Shown one piece after another: positions 7,607 through 15,211 of a stretch of 17,739 bases of DNA (positions are counted from its first letter, which is position 1; every line of letters starts with the position of its first letter). Location: assembly GCA_002387565.1 (NCBI GenBank), contig DGJT01000034.1, forward strand, positions 1 through 17,739, given 5' to 3'. The notes under the pieces were generated by a model. The model had not been told where the DNA came from. It ran no database searches and saw only the letters and a list, made by a program, of their open reading frames with translations. A program made the translations under genes and the position numbers. The DNA is from Akkermansiaceae bacterium UBA4589. GTDB taxonomy: Bacteria; Verrucomicrobiota; Verrucomicrobiia; Verrucomicrobiales; Akkermansiaceae.

Positions 7607-9256
7607 TTAGAAACCAGATGAGCCATATTTTTTGCTGAGATGACTACGGATTTTAATAGCAAATAGGTTGAGTATCACTACTAGCATGATAAGTAAGAAG
7701 GTGGTGGCAAATACCATCGGTTTAGCTGCCTCTGAATCAGGTGATTGGAAGCCTAAGTCATAAATATGGAAACCAAGGTGCATGAAACTCTGATTCAAAC
7801 CAAATGGCCATTCTGTGCCTATCGGTAGTTCTGGAGCAAATTTAACCACACCTACGAGCATGAGTGGGGCAACTTCCCCTGCTCCTCTTGCCATAGCAAG
7901 AATGAGTCCAGTCATAATACCTGGTGCTGCGGATGGTAATACAATACGTTGGATGGTTTGCCACTTAGAAGCACCACAGGCAAGTGCGGCTTCTCTGACG
8001 CCACGTGGTACTGCTGAGAGGGCTTCTTCAGTAGCGACAATCACTACTGGTAGCGTCATCAATGCCAAGGTGAGCGCTGCCCACATAATACCTCCCTTAC
8101 CCCAAGTTGGCACACCTGAGCGCCATGGGTAGAGCAAATCATCGAGATTACCGCCTAAACCGTAAATAAAGAATCCTACACCAAAGAGACCAAAGACAAT
8201 AGATGGCACACCAGCAAGGTTGTTCACGCTAATACGCACCGCTCTTACAAGGAAACCTTGCTTGGCATATTCACGTAGGTAGATAGCGGCAATCACTCCA
8301 AATGGCATCACCAAGATACTCATAAGAATCGTCATAAGGAAGGTACCAAAGATAGCAGGAAATACGCCGCCCTCGGTATTGGCTTCGCGTGGATTTTCAG
8401 AGAGGAAGTACCAGAATGAAATGCAGAAGTGCCCTATTTTTTCAAAGACATTCATTTGGTTAGGGTAGTAGTAACGGATGATTTCCGCTAATTCGATTTC
8501 ATGTTGTTCCCCAGAAGCTAAGGCATAATGCAAAGTGCTACGTTTTTGCTGTTCTCTAAGTTTGGCTGTTTGTTCTTCTAAGCCTAAGAACTGGTCTTGG
8601 TTATATTGAATACCTTCTTTAAGGGCAGTGATTTGAGAACTGTAATCAATGCCTTCTTTCTCTTGGAGGTATTCTAAACGCTTGATCTCGTCTTTGTTAT
8701 GGGTGATCCCTTCACTGAGATAGCCCATTTCTTTCTTTTCAATTTTGAGGAGCTTCTTGCGCAGGTCTTCAACGTGGTGTAATTCTTGTTTGAATGTTTT
8801 GGCAAAATCAGCAGAGGCGTATTCTAATTTTTTACCATCATGCCACTCTAGATACAGAGGAACACCTAGTAAACGACCATACTCTAAACGTTCAAGGTTA
8901 ATGGTATCTACAGCACGCTCTAGCTTAACAATATCATCCTCGGGGATGTATTTAAATGACGCCCCGTAGAGCTCACGGTTACCGAGGAAGAATTGCCATT
9001 CTGTCTGCTTGTTTTCAAAGCTTTTGTTTTCTTTTAAACTGACTTTTTGCCCGAATAATGAGCTACCTATAGAGACATTAGCGTCTGGTTGTTTTAAACT
9101 GATTTCGTAAATAGGTTTAGGCCAGAAACTCTCAAAACCTTTGACCAAGATCAGTAGTAGTAAACCTACTGTCATCATAACGCCGATGGCAAGGCCTAGC
9201 GAAGTCATGGAAACCATTGACTCGCCTAAACTAGCTTTTTTAAAGAATTTTTTCAT
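7607..9256 (-). CDS. pstA: Phosphate ABC transporter permease PstA, enlarged form
   Basis: This encodes 549 residues, nearly twice the ~280-300 of E. coli PstA. The first membrane segment is at about 20-40. It is followed by a ~250-residue extracytoplasmic insertion containing a Lys/Glu-rich heptad-like region at about 155-240, probably a coiled coil. The permease proper begins near 297 (FPAIFGTFLMTILMSIL) and contains NLAGVPSIVFGLFG (346-359) and the EAA loop that docks PstB (EEALSAVPRGVREAALACGASKWQTI, 410-435). Enlarged PstA proteins of this kind are also known from marine gammaproteobacteria, where the N-terminal part is a domain of unknown function. The ATG shares one base with the pstC stop (TAATG), so translation is likely coupled to pstC. 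Confidence 0.95.
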   Translation of the reverse strand: MKKFFKKASLGESMVSMTSLGLAIGVMMTVGLLLLILVKGFESFWPKPIYEISLKQPDANVSIGSSLFGQKVSLKENKSFENKQTEWQFFLGNRELYGASFKYIPEDDIVKLERAVDTINLERLEYGRLLGVPLYLEWHDGKKLEYASADFAKTFKQELHHVEDLRKKLLKIEKKEMGYLSEGITHNKDEIKRLEYLQEKEGIDYSSQITALKEGIQYNQDQFLGLEEQTAKLREQQKRSTLHYALASGEQHEIELAEIIRYYYPNQMNVFEKIGHFCISFWYFLSENPREANTEGGVFPAIFGTFLMTILMSILVMPFGVIAAIYLREYAKQGFLVRAVRISVNNLAGVPSIVFGLFGVGFFIYGLGGNLDDLLYPWRSGVPTWGKGGIMWAALTLALMTLPVVIVATEEALSAVPRGVREAALACGASKWQTIQRIVLPSAAPGIMTGLILAMARGAGEVAPLMLVGVVKFAPELPIGTEWPFGLNQSFMHLGFHIYDLGFQSPDSEAAKPMVFATTFLLIMLVVILNLFAIKIRSHLSKKYGSSGF

Positions 9257-11679
9257 TAAACAAGTTTGTATTTGTTACGTAAATGCTGACGCAGGACTTC
9301 TGCAATGGTGTTCACTATAAAGGTAAGCACAAAGAGGAGAAACGCTCCTAAGAATAAAGCTCTGTAGTGAGTGGATTGTTTAGCAGCTTCTGGTAGTTCC
9401 ACCGCAATATTAGCAGACAGAGTACGCATCCCATTAAATATATTCCATTCCATAATAGGCGTATTACCTGTCGCCATGACTACAATCATGGTCTCACCTA
9501 CGGCTCGTCCAAAACCAATCATAATCGCTGAGAATATCCCAGCTGATGCGATAGGCATAACTACAGTTCTGACGGTTTGCCAACGTGTAGCACCTAAGGC
9601 TGCTGATGCTGATTTAAGTGAAGTTGGCACATTGCTTAATGCATCTTCAGAGATGGTGAATATGATAGGAATAACAGCAAAGCCCATCATGAAGCCGACG
9701 ACCAAAGAGTTACGCTGATCATAATTGCCCCAACCCATTTCACGTGTCCACCAGAGTGAGAAATCAGCCATTTTGACACCAGTTGTTGTAATAGCCTCGC
9801 CTAGATGTACCATCGTGAGCTGCACATCAGGATTCACGACTTGACTCATCTTAATGAACTCTAATGCCTCGTGACGTCCAATGATATTCTGTACAACCTG
9901 CCCTTGAGCATCAAGGACGTTATATTGTTGTACAATAAAGGCGCTTTGCTCCCAAACCCCACCTAAGCTCCATAAAGCCCAAGCCACAAACATCATAAAT
10001 GGCACGAGCACTAACCACTCCCAACCATTGAGCTTGTTTCTCACTTGAATAGGGACAAAATAGAACCAAACAAAACCAAAGAGAATAGATAGTAATGGCC
10101 AACCGACAATCACGAGGATAATCGAGGGTACCTTATGCTCAATAATAGGAGCTAACCATAAGGCTGCCAAGAAACCTAACACTACCGAAGGCAGTGAAGC
10201 CATAATCTCCATAGTTGGCTTGACGACTTTTTTGACACGTGGATCAAGGAAACTAGCACTGTAAATAGCAGCTAGCAGAGCAATCGGGATGGCGAAAATT
10301 AGTGAATAAAAAGTACCTTTTATAGAACCAAAGAATAATGGCACTAGCGAAAGTTTTGATTCAAATTCATTAGAACCACCTGTTGATTGCCAGTCATACA
10401 CTGGCTCAGACTTGCCCTCGTACCAAACCTTGCCAAAGAAAGCTTTGAACCCAGCCTCTGGATGCGGATCATCTAGTTCGTAACGGTAGAGGTCACCTTG
10501 GTCACTGAGGAAAAAGAGGTAATAGGCCTTATCATCTATAGCAGTTGCGACGACATTGTAAGGTAGCTTGGCTTCCCAGCGTTGGGCTTCTGTCGTGAAG
10601 TAACGAATCACTACATGATCGTTAGCTCCTGTGATAAAACTCTTGTTACGAGTACTAGGAGAGAAAAAACCAACATGATGATCAAAACTTTCAAACGTTT
10701 TTGTCTGAATATAAGCACGGTCAGAGTTGCCTACTTGTTTATAGAGGCTGTAACCTACTTGGTCTCCTCGTTCATCTGATACGACAATTGAATCACTACC
10801 TAAAACAGCATCGATGCGAATACCGTCAGTAATCGCTTTTTCAAATGGATGAAACCTCTGTGTCTGAACAAGTTTTGAGCTTTTGAGTTTAAAGGCTAGG
10901 ATTTCACCTGTTTGCGTACCTAGTAAGAATCCTTTGGCATTTTGCTGCACGAGTAGTGAACTGACCTCTAAACCGTCGAGGTCATTCCCCATGTCTATAG
11001 ACTCTTTGAGCTTAAAGCCGCCTCCACCCATAAGGCCAAAGGATTGTTTGTAATAGAAAGCGGTTACATTTTGCTTACCTGCTACATCCATAACAGCCAC
11101 AATCAAGGCTTCCTTATCACTCAAGCCAAACGCCATGAGTTGTGCTGGATGAGCGCCTAATGAGCCTGAAAATACTTTTTCAACTTTTGGAGTGAGTCTA
11201 CGTACTCCTGTTTCAAAATCTACAGCATGCTTGACTTTTAAGATATGAAAGTCACCGTTAGCCTGTGCAATAGCCATGGTGTTGAGTACAGCATTATAAT
11301 TATAACTGGTGACCTCTTGTCCCTCTGTGATAGGTAACGCTACTTCGGTAAATTGATTACCTTTGGTGATATCTGCAAATCGAATAGTCTTACCTCCGTA
11401 GTAAATAAATGGCATTTCCCCCCATTCATCCACACCTATGGCTGGGTAAGCCTGCATGTCCTTGGTAGCTAGGGCTTCTATTTTGACACCATTATCTAGG
11501 TCAACTTTGGCTTTTTTGAAAAGAGGTACAATTTCCCCTAGAATAAAAACAAATATACCAAATACAGCAAGCATCACTAAGATACCGCCTAAAATAATAG
11601 ACCAATTCATAAAGCGATCGAACCACAAAACCTTGTTGGAAACGATAAAGCGCTTTGGAACTTTGATTGAAGAAGACAT
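9256..11679 (-). CDS. pstC: Phosphate ABC transporter permease PstC, enlarged form
   Basis: This encodes 807 residues against ~320 for E. coli PstC. One membrane segment (28-50) leads into a ~390-residue extracytoplasmic region (about 60-445) made of repeated short strand patterns such as GDFHILKV, GFLLGTQTGEILAF and AYYLFFLSDQGDLYRY, suggesting a beta-propeller-like fold. The transport domain runs from about 450 to 800, with ASLPSVVLGFLAALWLAP (494-511) and the PstB-docking EAA loop (SEDALSNVPTSLKSASAALGATRWQTV, 677-703). A second insertion, also probably outside the membrane, lies at about 575-645. With PstA it forms the phosphate channel. It is separated from pstS by a strong terminator and probably has its own promoter near 11720-11747. 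The role of the large outer domain is unknown. Confidence 0.95.
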   Translation of the reverse strand: MSSSIKVPKRFIVSNKVLWFDRFMNWSIILGGILVMLAVFGIFVFILGEIVPLFKKAKVDLDNGVKIEALATKDMQAYPAIGVDEWGEMPFIYYGGKTIRFADITKGNQFTEVALPITEGQEVTSYNYNAVLNTMAIAQANGDFHILKVKHAVDFETGVRRLTPKVEKVFSGSLGAHPAQLMAFGLSDKEALIVAVMDVAGKQNVTAFYYKQSFGLMGGGGFKLKESIDMGNDLDGLEVSSLLVQQNAKGFLLGTQTGEILAFKLKSSKLVQTQRFHPFEKAITDGIRIDAVLGSDSIVVSDERGDQVGYSLYKQVGNSDRAYIQTKTFESFDHHVGFFSPSTRNKSFITGANDHVVIRYFTTEAQRWEAKLPYNVVATAIDDKAYYLFFLSDQGDLYRYELDDPHPEAGFKAFFGKVWYEGKSEPVYDWQSTGGSNEFESKLSLVPLFFGSIKGTFYSLIFAIPIALLAAIYSASFLDPRVKKVVKPTMEIMASLPSVVLGFLAALWLAPIIEHKVPSIILVIVGWPLLSILFGFVWFYFVPIQVRNKLNGWEWLVLVPFMMFVAWALWSLGGVWEQSAFIVQQYNVLDAQGQVVQNIIGRHEALEFIKMSQVVNPDVQLTMVHLGEAITTTGVKMADFSLWWTREMGWGNYDQRNSLVVGFMMGFAVIPIIFTISEDALSNVPTSLKSASAALGATRWQTVRTVVMPIASAGIFSAIMIGFGRAVGETMIVVMATGNTPIMEWNIFNGMRTLSANIAVELPEAAKQSTHYRALFLGAFLLFVLTFIVNTIAEVLRQHLRNKYKLV

Positions 11680-11702
11680 TTGCTTATTTAAAAGAGTGGC
11701 TT

Positions 11703-11747
11703 GTAACAGTTACTGCTTACATATAAAATACTACATTTTTTTTACAA
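11703..11747 (-). promoter_or_regulatory. Possible pstC promoter and GTAACAGTTAC operator-like palindrome
   Basis: On the minus strand TTGTAA (11747-11742) is followed 16 bases later by TATATG (11725-11720), an acceptable -35/-10 pair. Just downstream lies the palindrome GTAAC-A-GTTAC (11713-11703), ending 23 bases before the pstC ATG. The TTGTAACA string also occurs upstream of pstS, hinting at shared phosphate control. This is a visual match only. Confidence 0.3.
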
Positions 11748-11835
11748 GCATTATTAGGCTAATTTTGTGTCACAATATCGTGATGAATAACTCTCATACC
11801 AAGCCATTAAATTTAGAGATTATAAAAAGGGGCAT

Positions 11836-11871
11836 AAAAAAACCGGCACTAGGTAAAACCCCAGTGCCGGC
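11836..11871 (-). terminator. Rho-independent terminator after pstS
   Basis: On the minus strand CCGGCACT (11870-11863) pairs with AGTGCCGG (11850-11843) over a 12-base loop, and seven T residues follow. It lies ~30 bases past the pstS stop and before pstC, so it should reduce transcription into pstC-pstA-pstB and give excess PstS. Confidence 0.92.
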
Positions 11872-11900
11872 AATATAAGAATAACTAACGTTTTGAATTA

Positions 11901-12839
11901 TTAAAGCTTAGCTTTATCTTCTTTACATACAGCATCAGTTAATGGGAAGTAACCGTCTTTAGCTACGATTTCTTGACCCTCTTTAGATAAGACAAACTTG
12001 AGGAACTCAGCAGTTGCTGCGTCTACTGGTTCACTTGGCTTCTTGTTAATGTAAACATAGAGGAAACGTGCAAGTGGGTAATTACCATTGAGGCAGTTTT
12101 CAAAGCTAGGCTCATGTAGCTCGTCTTCTGATTCACCAAGAGGTAAAGCTCTAACACCTGAAGTGATGTAACCAATACCTGAGTATCCTAAACCTGAGAT
12201 ATCACTCGCGATACCTTGAATAACAGCTGATGAACCTGGTTGTTCTTTAACTGTTTTTTTGAAGTCACCTTTGAGTAGAGATACTTTTTTGAAGAAACCA
12301 TAAGTACCTGAAGCAGAGTTACGACCGTAAAGGGAAATCGGCTTGATGCCCCACTCTCCTTCGAGACCTACTGCACCCCAAGTTTTAATATCTTCTGAAC
12401 CTGACTTGAGCGTTGATGAGAAAATACCGTCAACTTGCTCCATAGTAAGACCTTTGATTGGGTTGTCTTTGTGAGCAAATACAGCTAATGCATCAATCGC
12501 TACACGAATAGGAGTTGGCTTGTAACCGTAAGCTTTTTCAAAAGCATCAATTTCTGAGTCCTTCATAGCACGACTCATCGGCCCTAACTGTGAAGTACCT
12601 TCAATGAGTGCTGGAGGAGCTGTTGAAGAACCTTTGCCTTCGATTTCAAATTTAACATTTGGGTAAAGAGCTTGGAATGATTCACTCCACAATGCCATAA
12701 GGTTATTCAATGTATCTGAACCAATTGAAGTAACACTACCTGAAACACCACTCACTTTGTTATACTCTTCAACATCAACTGCAAAAACAGAAGAAAGACC
12801 AAGTACACATGTGCTAACTAATAACGATTTTTTAATCAT
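11901..12839 (-). CDS. pstS: Phosphate-binding protein PstS
   Basis: This encodes 312 residues from the ATG at 12839. An in-frame ATG at 12887 would add 16 polar residues ahead of the signal peptide and is rejected because MIKKSLLVSTCVLGLSSVFA is a complete export signal with cleavage after A20. The protein binds phosphate outside the cytoplasm and delivers it to PstC/PstA. Phosphate-contact loops are visible: SIGSDTLNNL near the start of the mature chain, EGKGSSTAPPAL, LGPMSRAMK, and GRNSASGTYGFF in the second lobe. These motifs resemble the PstS type that accompanies enlarged PstC/PstA in marine gammaproteobacteria more than the E. coli protein. No Shine-Dalgarno sequence precedes the start. 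A possible Pho-box-like motif lies ~75 bases upstream. It is divergent from the LysM lipoprotein gene. Confidence 0.95.
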   Translation of the reverse strand: MIKKSLLVSTCVLGLSSVFAVDVEEYNKVSGVSGSVTSIGSDTLNNLMALWSESFQALYPNVKFEIEGKGSSTAPPALIEGTSQLGPMSRAMKDSEIDAFEKAYGYKPTPIRVAIDALAVFAHKDNPIKGLTMEQVDGIFSSTLKSGSEDIKTWGAVGLEGEWGIKPISLYGRNSASGTYGFFKKVSLLKGDFKKTVKEQPGSSAVIQGIASDISGLGYSGIGYITSGVRALPLGESEDELHEPSFENCLNGNYPLARFLYVYINKKPSEPVDAATAEFLKFVLSKEGQEIVAKDGYFPLTDAVCKEDKAKL

Positions 12840-12914
12840 AATATTTTGTATAGAATTTTGTCTTAAGACGTTTATGATATGAACCAAAAATCTAAATTAC
12901 ACAACCCTGTTTAG

Positions 12915-12938
12915 GGTGACTATTTTGTAACATTGTAA
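12915..12938 (-). promoter_or_regulatory. Possible Pho-box-like motif upstream of pstS
   Basis: On the minus strand TGTTACAAAATAGTCACC (12932-12915) resembles two TGTCA-type half-sites spaced 11 bases apart, as in PhoB boxes, with several mismatches. A third GTTACA lies 8 bases further upstream (12938-12933). Its position ahead of a phosphate-uptake gene makes it plausible; the regulator is not encoded in the window. Confidence 0.35.
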
Positions 12939-12977
12939 CTGAAAGTTTTAAAAAGCCTGTATAGTTCTATATAAACC

Positions 12978-13010
12978 CTTAAAAACTAAGTGTTTCACTA
13001 AGTTTTTAAG
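12978..13010. promoter_or_regulatory. Long AT-rich inverted repeat between the divergent pstS and LysM genes
   Basis: CTTAAAAACTAAGTG (12978-12992) and CACTAAGTTTTTAAG (12996-13010) form a 15-bp stem with one mismatch and a 3-base loop. Neither side has a proper U-tract beyond the stem, so it is more likely an operator or cruciform-type site than a terminator. A perfect 12-bp palindrome, TATAGTTCTATA, lies close by at 12960-12971. Confidence 0.45.
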
Positions 13011-13074
13011 ATAAAAAATATTGACAAGACCGCTTTAAACAGAGAACTTTAAAATATATCTTACCTAGAATATT

Positions 13075-13470
13075 ATGATTAAAACATCCCTTCTTTCAGC
13101 CTCTGTTCTCCTATCCCTTATTTCATGTACTGCATTTGACCCTGATTATCAGGCTTATAAAGCTGAGAAAGAACGCATGCAACAAGAGCAAGTCACGAGC
13201 GTTGCTAGCCGTTACCCATCAGATAGTTATTATAATGATTCAAGTTTAGAGGAACCAACTGCTTATAATATTAATCAATACAATACAGATAGCAGCGTTA
13301 TCAATCCTGGTTACACTGGCGAAACCTCAACTTATACCGTACAAAAAGGTGACACTCTCTGGAAACTCAGTCGTCAGTTCCAAACAACAGTAGCTGAACT
13401 TCAACAGCTCAATAATATTGTAGGTAGTAATATTGCTATTGGTCAGGTACTCATTGTTCCTGGTTTATAA
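13075..13470 (+). CDS. LysM-domain lipoprotein
   Basis: This encodes 131 residues. The signal peptide ends in the lipobox LISC with Cys18 as the lipidation site, so the protein should be anchored in a membrane facing the periplasm. Residues 19-82 are polar, with a short Lys/Glu/Gln helix (24-40) and a Tyr/Asn/Ser-rich linker. Residues 87-129 are one LysM domain (YTVQKGDTLWKLSRQF, then LNNIVGSNIAIGQVLIVP), which binds GlcNAc-containing glycans such as peptidoglycan. There is no attached catalytic domain, so it is probably a cell-wall tether or a targeting factor. It has its own terminator. A TTGACA at 13021-13026 could be its -35 box, but no well-spaced -10 is obvious. Confidence 0.9.
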   Translation: MIKTSLLSASVLLSLISCTAFDPDYQAYKAEKERMQQEQVTSVASRYPSDSYYNDSSLEEPTAYNINQYNTDSSVINPGYTGETSTYTVQKGDTLWKLSRQFQTTVAELQQLNNIVGSNIAIGQVLIVPGL

Positions 13471-13490
13471 GTGAGCTAGCTTAAATAACA

Positions 13491-13528
13491 AAAGCCCAGT
13501 CTGATTAATTACTAGACTGGGCTTTTTT
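13491..13528 (+). terminator. Rho-independent terminator of the LysM gene
   Basis: A 12-bp stem, AAAGCCCAGTCT (13491-13502) with AGACTGGGCTTT (13514-13525), has an 11-base loop and continues into a run of T. It begins 20 bases after the stop codon. Confidence 0.95.
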
Positions 13529-13544
13529 GTATCTGCACCTATGT

Positions 13545-13580
13545 GAAACTGAAAACTAGAAACTGGACAAGCGAATCAAA
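13545..13580 (+). repeat. Short 7-bp-period repeat followed by the gcgaatcaaa end of the hairpin repeat
   Basis: gaaactg, aaaacta and gaaactg (13545-13565) form three degenerate heptamers. They are followed by gacaa and then gcgaatcaaa (13571-13580), which is the end motif of the hairpin repeats at 3998-4087 and 5966-6063. It looks like an internally deleted version of the 3954-4087 arrangement, placed between two terminators. Confidence 0.5.
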
Positions 13581-13589
13581 TTTAAGCAC

Positions 13590-13624
13590 AAAAAAACCTG
13601 AGGAAAAATCCTCAGGTTTTTTTT
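13590..13624 (-). terminator. Bidirectional terminator after rpsP
   Basis: CCTGAGGA (13597-13604) pairs with TCCTCAGG (13609-13616) over a 4-base loop. There are seven A before the stem and eight T after it, so it works on both strands. On the minus strand it lies ~25 bases past the rpsP stop. Confidence 0.95.
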
Positions 13625-13647
13625 AAAAGAAGTTTTAGTAACTAAAC

Positions 13648-13893
13648 TTATTTAGCTGCTTTAGACTTTTTAATAAGGTCTGCTACAGTCTCTGAAGGCT
13701 TAGCTCCTTTTTCTAACCATGCATCCACTTTTTCAAGGTCTAATTCAAAGTTTGTTTCTTCTTTGAGCATAGGATTGTAAATACCTACTTGCTCAATATA
13801 ACGACCATCACGACGCTTGCGGCTGTCGATGGCTACAACCTTGTAGTAAGGTCTATCTTTTGTTCCTTGTCTGGTTAATCTGAGTGCTACCAT
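13648..13893 (-). CDS. rpsP: 30S ribosomal protein S16
   Basis: This encodes 81 residues, standard for S16. The N-terminus MVALRLTRQGTKDRPYYKVV and the segment DSRKRRDGRYIEQVGIYNP are the conserved family core (binding of 16S rRNA in the small subunit body). LDLEKVDAWLEKGAKPSETVADLI is the usual C-terminal helix region. In many bacteria rpsP is followed by rimM, trmD and rplS; here it ends in a strong terminator and stands alone. The upstream side holds a MITE-like element ending about 115 bases before the start codon. No ribosome binding site is visible. Confidence 0.97.
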   Translation of the reverse strand: MVALRLTRQGTKDRPYYKVVAIDSRKRRDGRYIEQVGIYNPMLKEETNFELDLEKVDAWLEKGAKPSETVADLIKKSKAAK

Positions 13894-14007
13894 AATAATA
13901 AATCTAAGTTCCTAAATACGATTAGGGAGGGATTAGTTACCACCTTTTATAAATCTTGCCAAGCTTATTTTAAAGTTTTTCTATTTTTTATGATTTTCAT
14001 AGCTTAA

Positions 14008-14236
14008 GGGATTGCTGAAAATCTAGCGATTATCAGCCCGTTAGTTCATTTTGCCATAAGTTATGGAGCGACTGCAAGCGTGTATAAGCATAGCTCTAAG
14101 GAAGCGGGAAGTGACAAAGCTGATGATAAAACTAACAACGGCTATCTTTGTTCAATTTCAAGTCAATAGAACTGACTTGAAGAAACTTTAACACTGTCAT
14201 TAACATGGTCATGATTGATAGACTTGTAACAGTCCC
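14008..14236 (+). mobile_element. MITE-like element, copy 1 (229 bp, TTAA on both sides)
   Basis: TTAA at 14004-14007 and again at 14237-14240 border this element, consistent with a 4-bp target duplication. Its ends, GGGATTGCTGAAAATC and the complement of GACTTGTAACAGTCCC, are imperfect inverted repeats. It matches copy 2 (15213-15441) at 221 of 229 positions by eye, with no gaps. An internal 9-bp hairpin, TTCAAGTCA/TGACTTGAA (14157-14165 with 14173-14181), is intact here. It encodes no credible protein. The rest of the rpsP to PEP-CTERM gap (14241-14352) shows nothing I can name. Confidence 0.75.
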
Positions 14237-14352
14237 TTAAAGCTCAGTTTGAAAGCAACTAAGAATGAAGTACTCTAGAGTCAGAGATTGAGAAATCTAC
14301 GCAAGAAACTCTACCAGAAACGTATCAAGATTAGTTTCCATAAAAAAAGTAG

Positions 14353-14381
14353 TTGACTTTTTCTGTGAAAAAAAATACATA
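14353..14381 (+). promoter_or_regulatory. Possible promoter of the PEP-CTERM gene
   Basis: TTGACT (14353-14358) is followed after 17 bases by TACATA (14376-14381). The start codon is at 14388, so transcription from here would begin at or very near the ATG. The -35 is good and the -10 mediocre. Confidence 0.3.
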
Positions 14382-14387
14382 TGAATT

Positions 14388-15113
14388 ATGAAATTTAATA
14401 AATACTTACTGTTAGTTGGTTTGGTGATTACGTCTAAGGTAGCATTAGCTGTAACTTTTAATGTCAATTTATCTAATCAAAGTACATTAACTGGTCCTCT
14501 GCTAGGCGCAACTACTAGAAGTGCTTCTTTTGTTAATGATGGTGTTAATGGTTACATATACACTCTTGATTTTGCTGGCAATCTAGATGGTTTAGGCACA
14601 TCAGATGACACTCTGCAGGTCATTGTAAGACAGCAAAGACAAAATGCATTAGGAGGGAACTTGACTCTTGCAGGTACTACTGCTTCAATAGGTGGTAGCT
14701 TAGCTGATGGGGAAACATTTTTGTTTTCTATTGATAGTATTAGCTATAGCAGAGGTGAGGGATTTACTAATACAACAACGTTTAATGGATTTCAGGGTTT
14801 GACAATGTTAGGAACTCAAGGTGGGGCTACACATTTTGGTTATAGAGATGCAGCTAAAACAATTAGTTGGTCAGGAGTGCATGGCAATCAAATCAGCGTA
14901 CCTAATGAGACAGGAACGCTTTATATTACGAGTGATAGTACTGCTACAACTGTACCAAGTGACACACCAGCAACAAATACATTTTTTCGTAGTCTTCAAT
15001 TCTCTGTTGATTTAGATGATTCTACAGTGGCAGCGGTGCCTGAGCCATCTAGCATGGCGTTACTTGCTTTGGGTTTAACTAGCCTAATTTTTGCGAGAAG
15101 ACGTAAGATATAA
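14388..15113 (+). CDS. PEP-CTERM sorting-domain surface protein
   Basis: This encodes 241 residues. Residues 1-21 are an export signal (MKFNKYLLLVGLVITSKVALA). The central part (22-210) is low in Lys and Cys and rich in Thr, Ser, Gly and Asn, with alternating strand-like segments, as in secreted beta-rich PEP-CTERM proteins; I recognise no catalytic motif. The tail from 217 is V-P-E-P, then SSMALLALGLTSLIFA as a membrane helix, then RRRKI. This tripartite signal is cut and sorted by an exosortase, often in bacteria making extracellular polysaccharide. The exosortase is not in the window. The gene stands alone with its own terminator, between two direct copies of a MITE-like element, so it could have been gained or duplicated as a unit. 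Confidence 0.93.
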   Translation: MKFNKYLLLVGLVITSKVALAVTFNVNLSNQSTLTGPLLGATTRSASFVNDGVNGYIYTLDFAGNLDGLGTSDDTLQVIVRQQRQNALGGNLTLAGTTASIGGSLADGETFLFSIDSISYSRGEGFTNTTTFNGFQGLTMLGTQGGATHFGYRDAAKTISWSGVHGNQISVPNETGTLYITSDSTATTVPSDTPATNTFFRSLQFSVDLDDSTVAAVPEPSSMALLALGLTSLIFARRRKI

Positions 15114-15133
15114 TAGATAAATTTTATATAGAT

Positions 15134-15173
15134 AAAAAAGCCTACTTCAAAATAATGAAGTAGGCTTTTTTTT
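15134..15173 (+). terminator. Rho-independent terminator of the PEP-CTERM gene
   Basis: The stem GCCTACTTCA (15140-15149) with TGAAGTAGGC (15156-15165) is extended by A-T pairs and followed by eight T (15166-15173). It begins ~20 bases after the stop codon. Confidence 0.95.
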
Positions 15174-15211
15174 GTGAGTTTTAATAATTACATATATTCA
15201 AGAACTGTTAA

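Noticed and set aside
11456..11878. 140-codon plus-strand frame antisense to the 5' end of pstC
   Set aside because: It overlaps pstC and then runs through the pstC leader and the pstS terminator hairpin. It has no recognisable domain, and the composition is that of an antisense shadow.
12840..12887. Upstream start of pstS adding 16 residues
   Set aside because: It would place polar residues ahead of a complete signal peptide. The ATG at 12839 gives a normal exported PstS.
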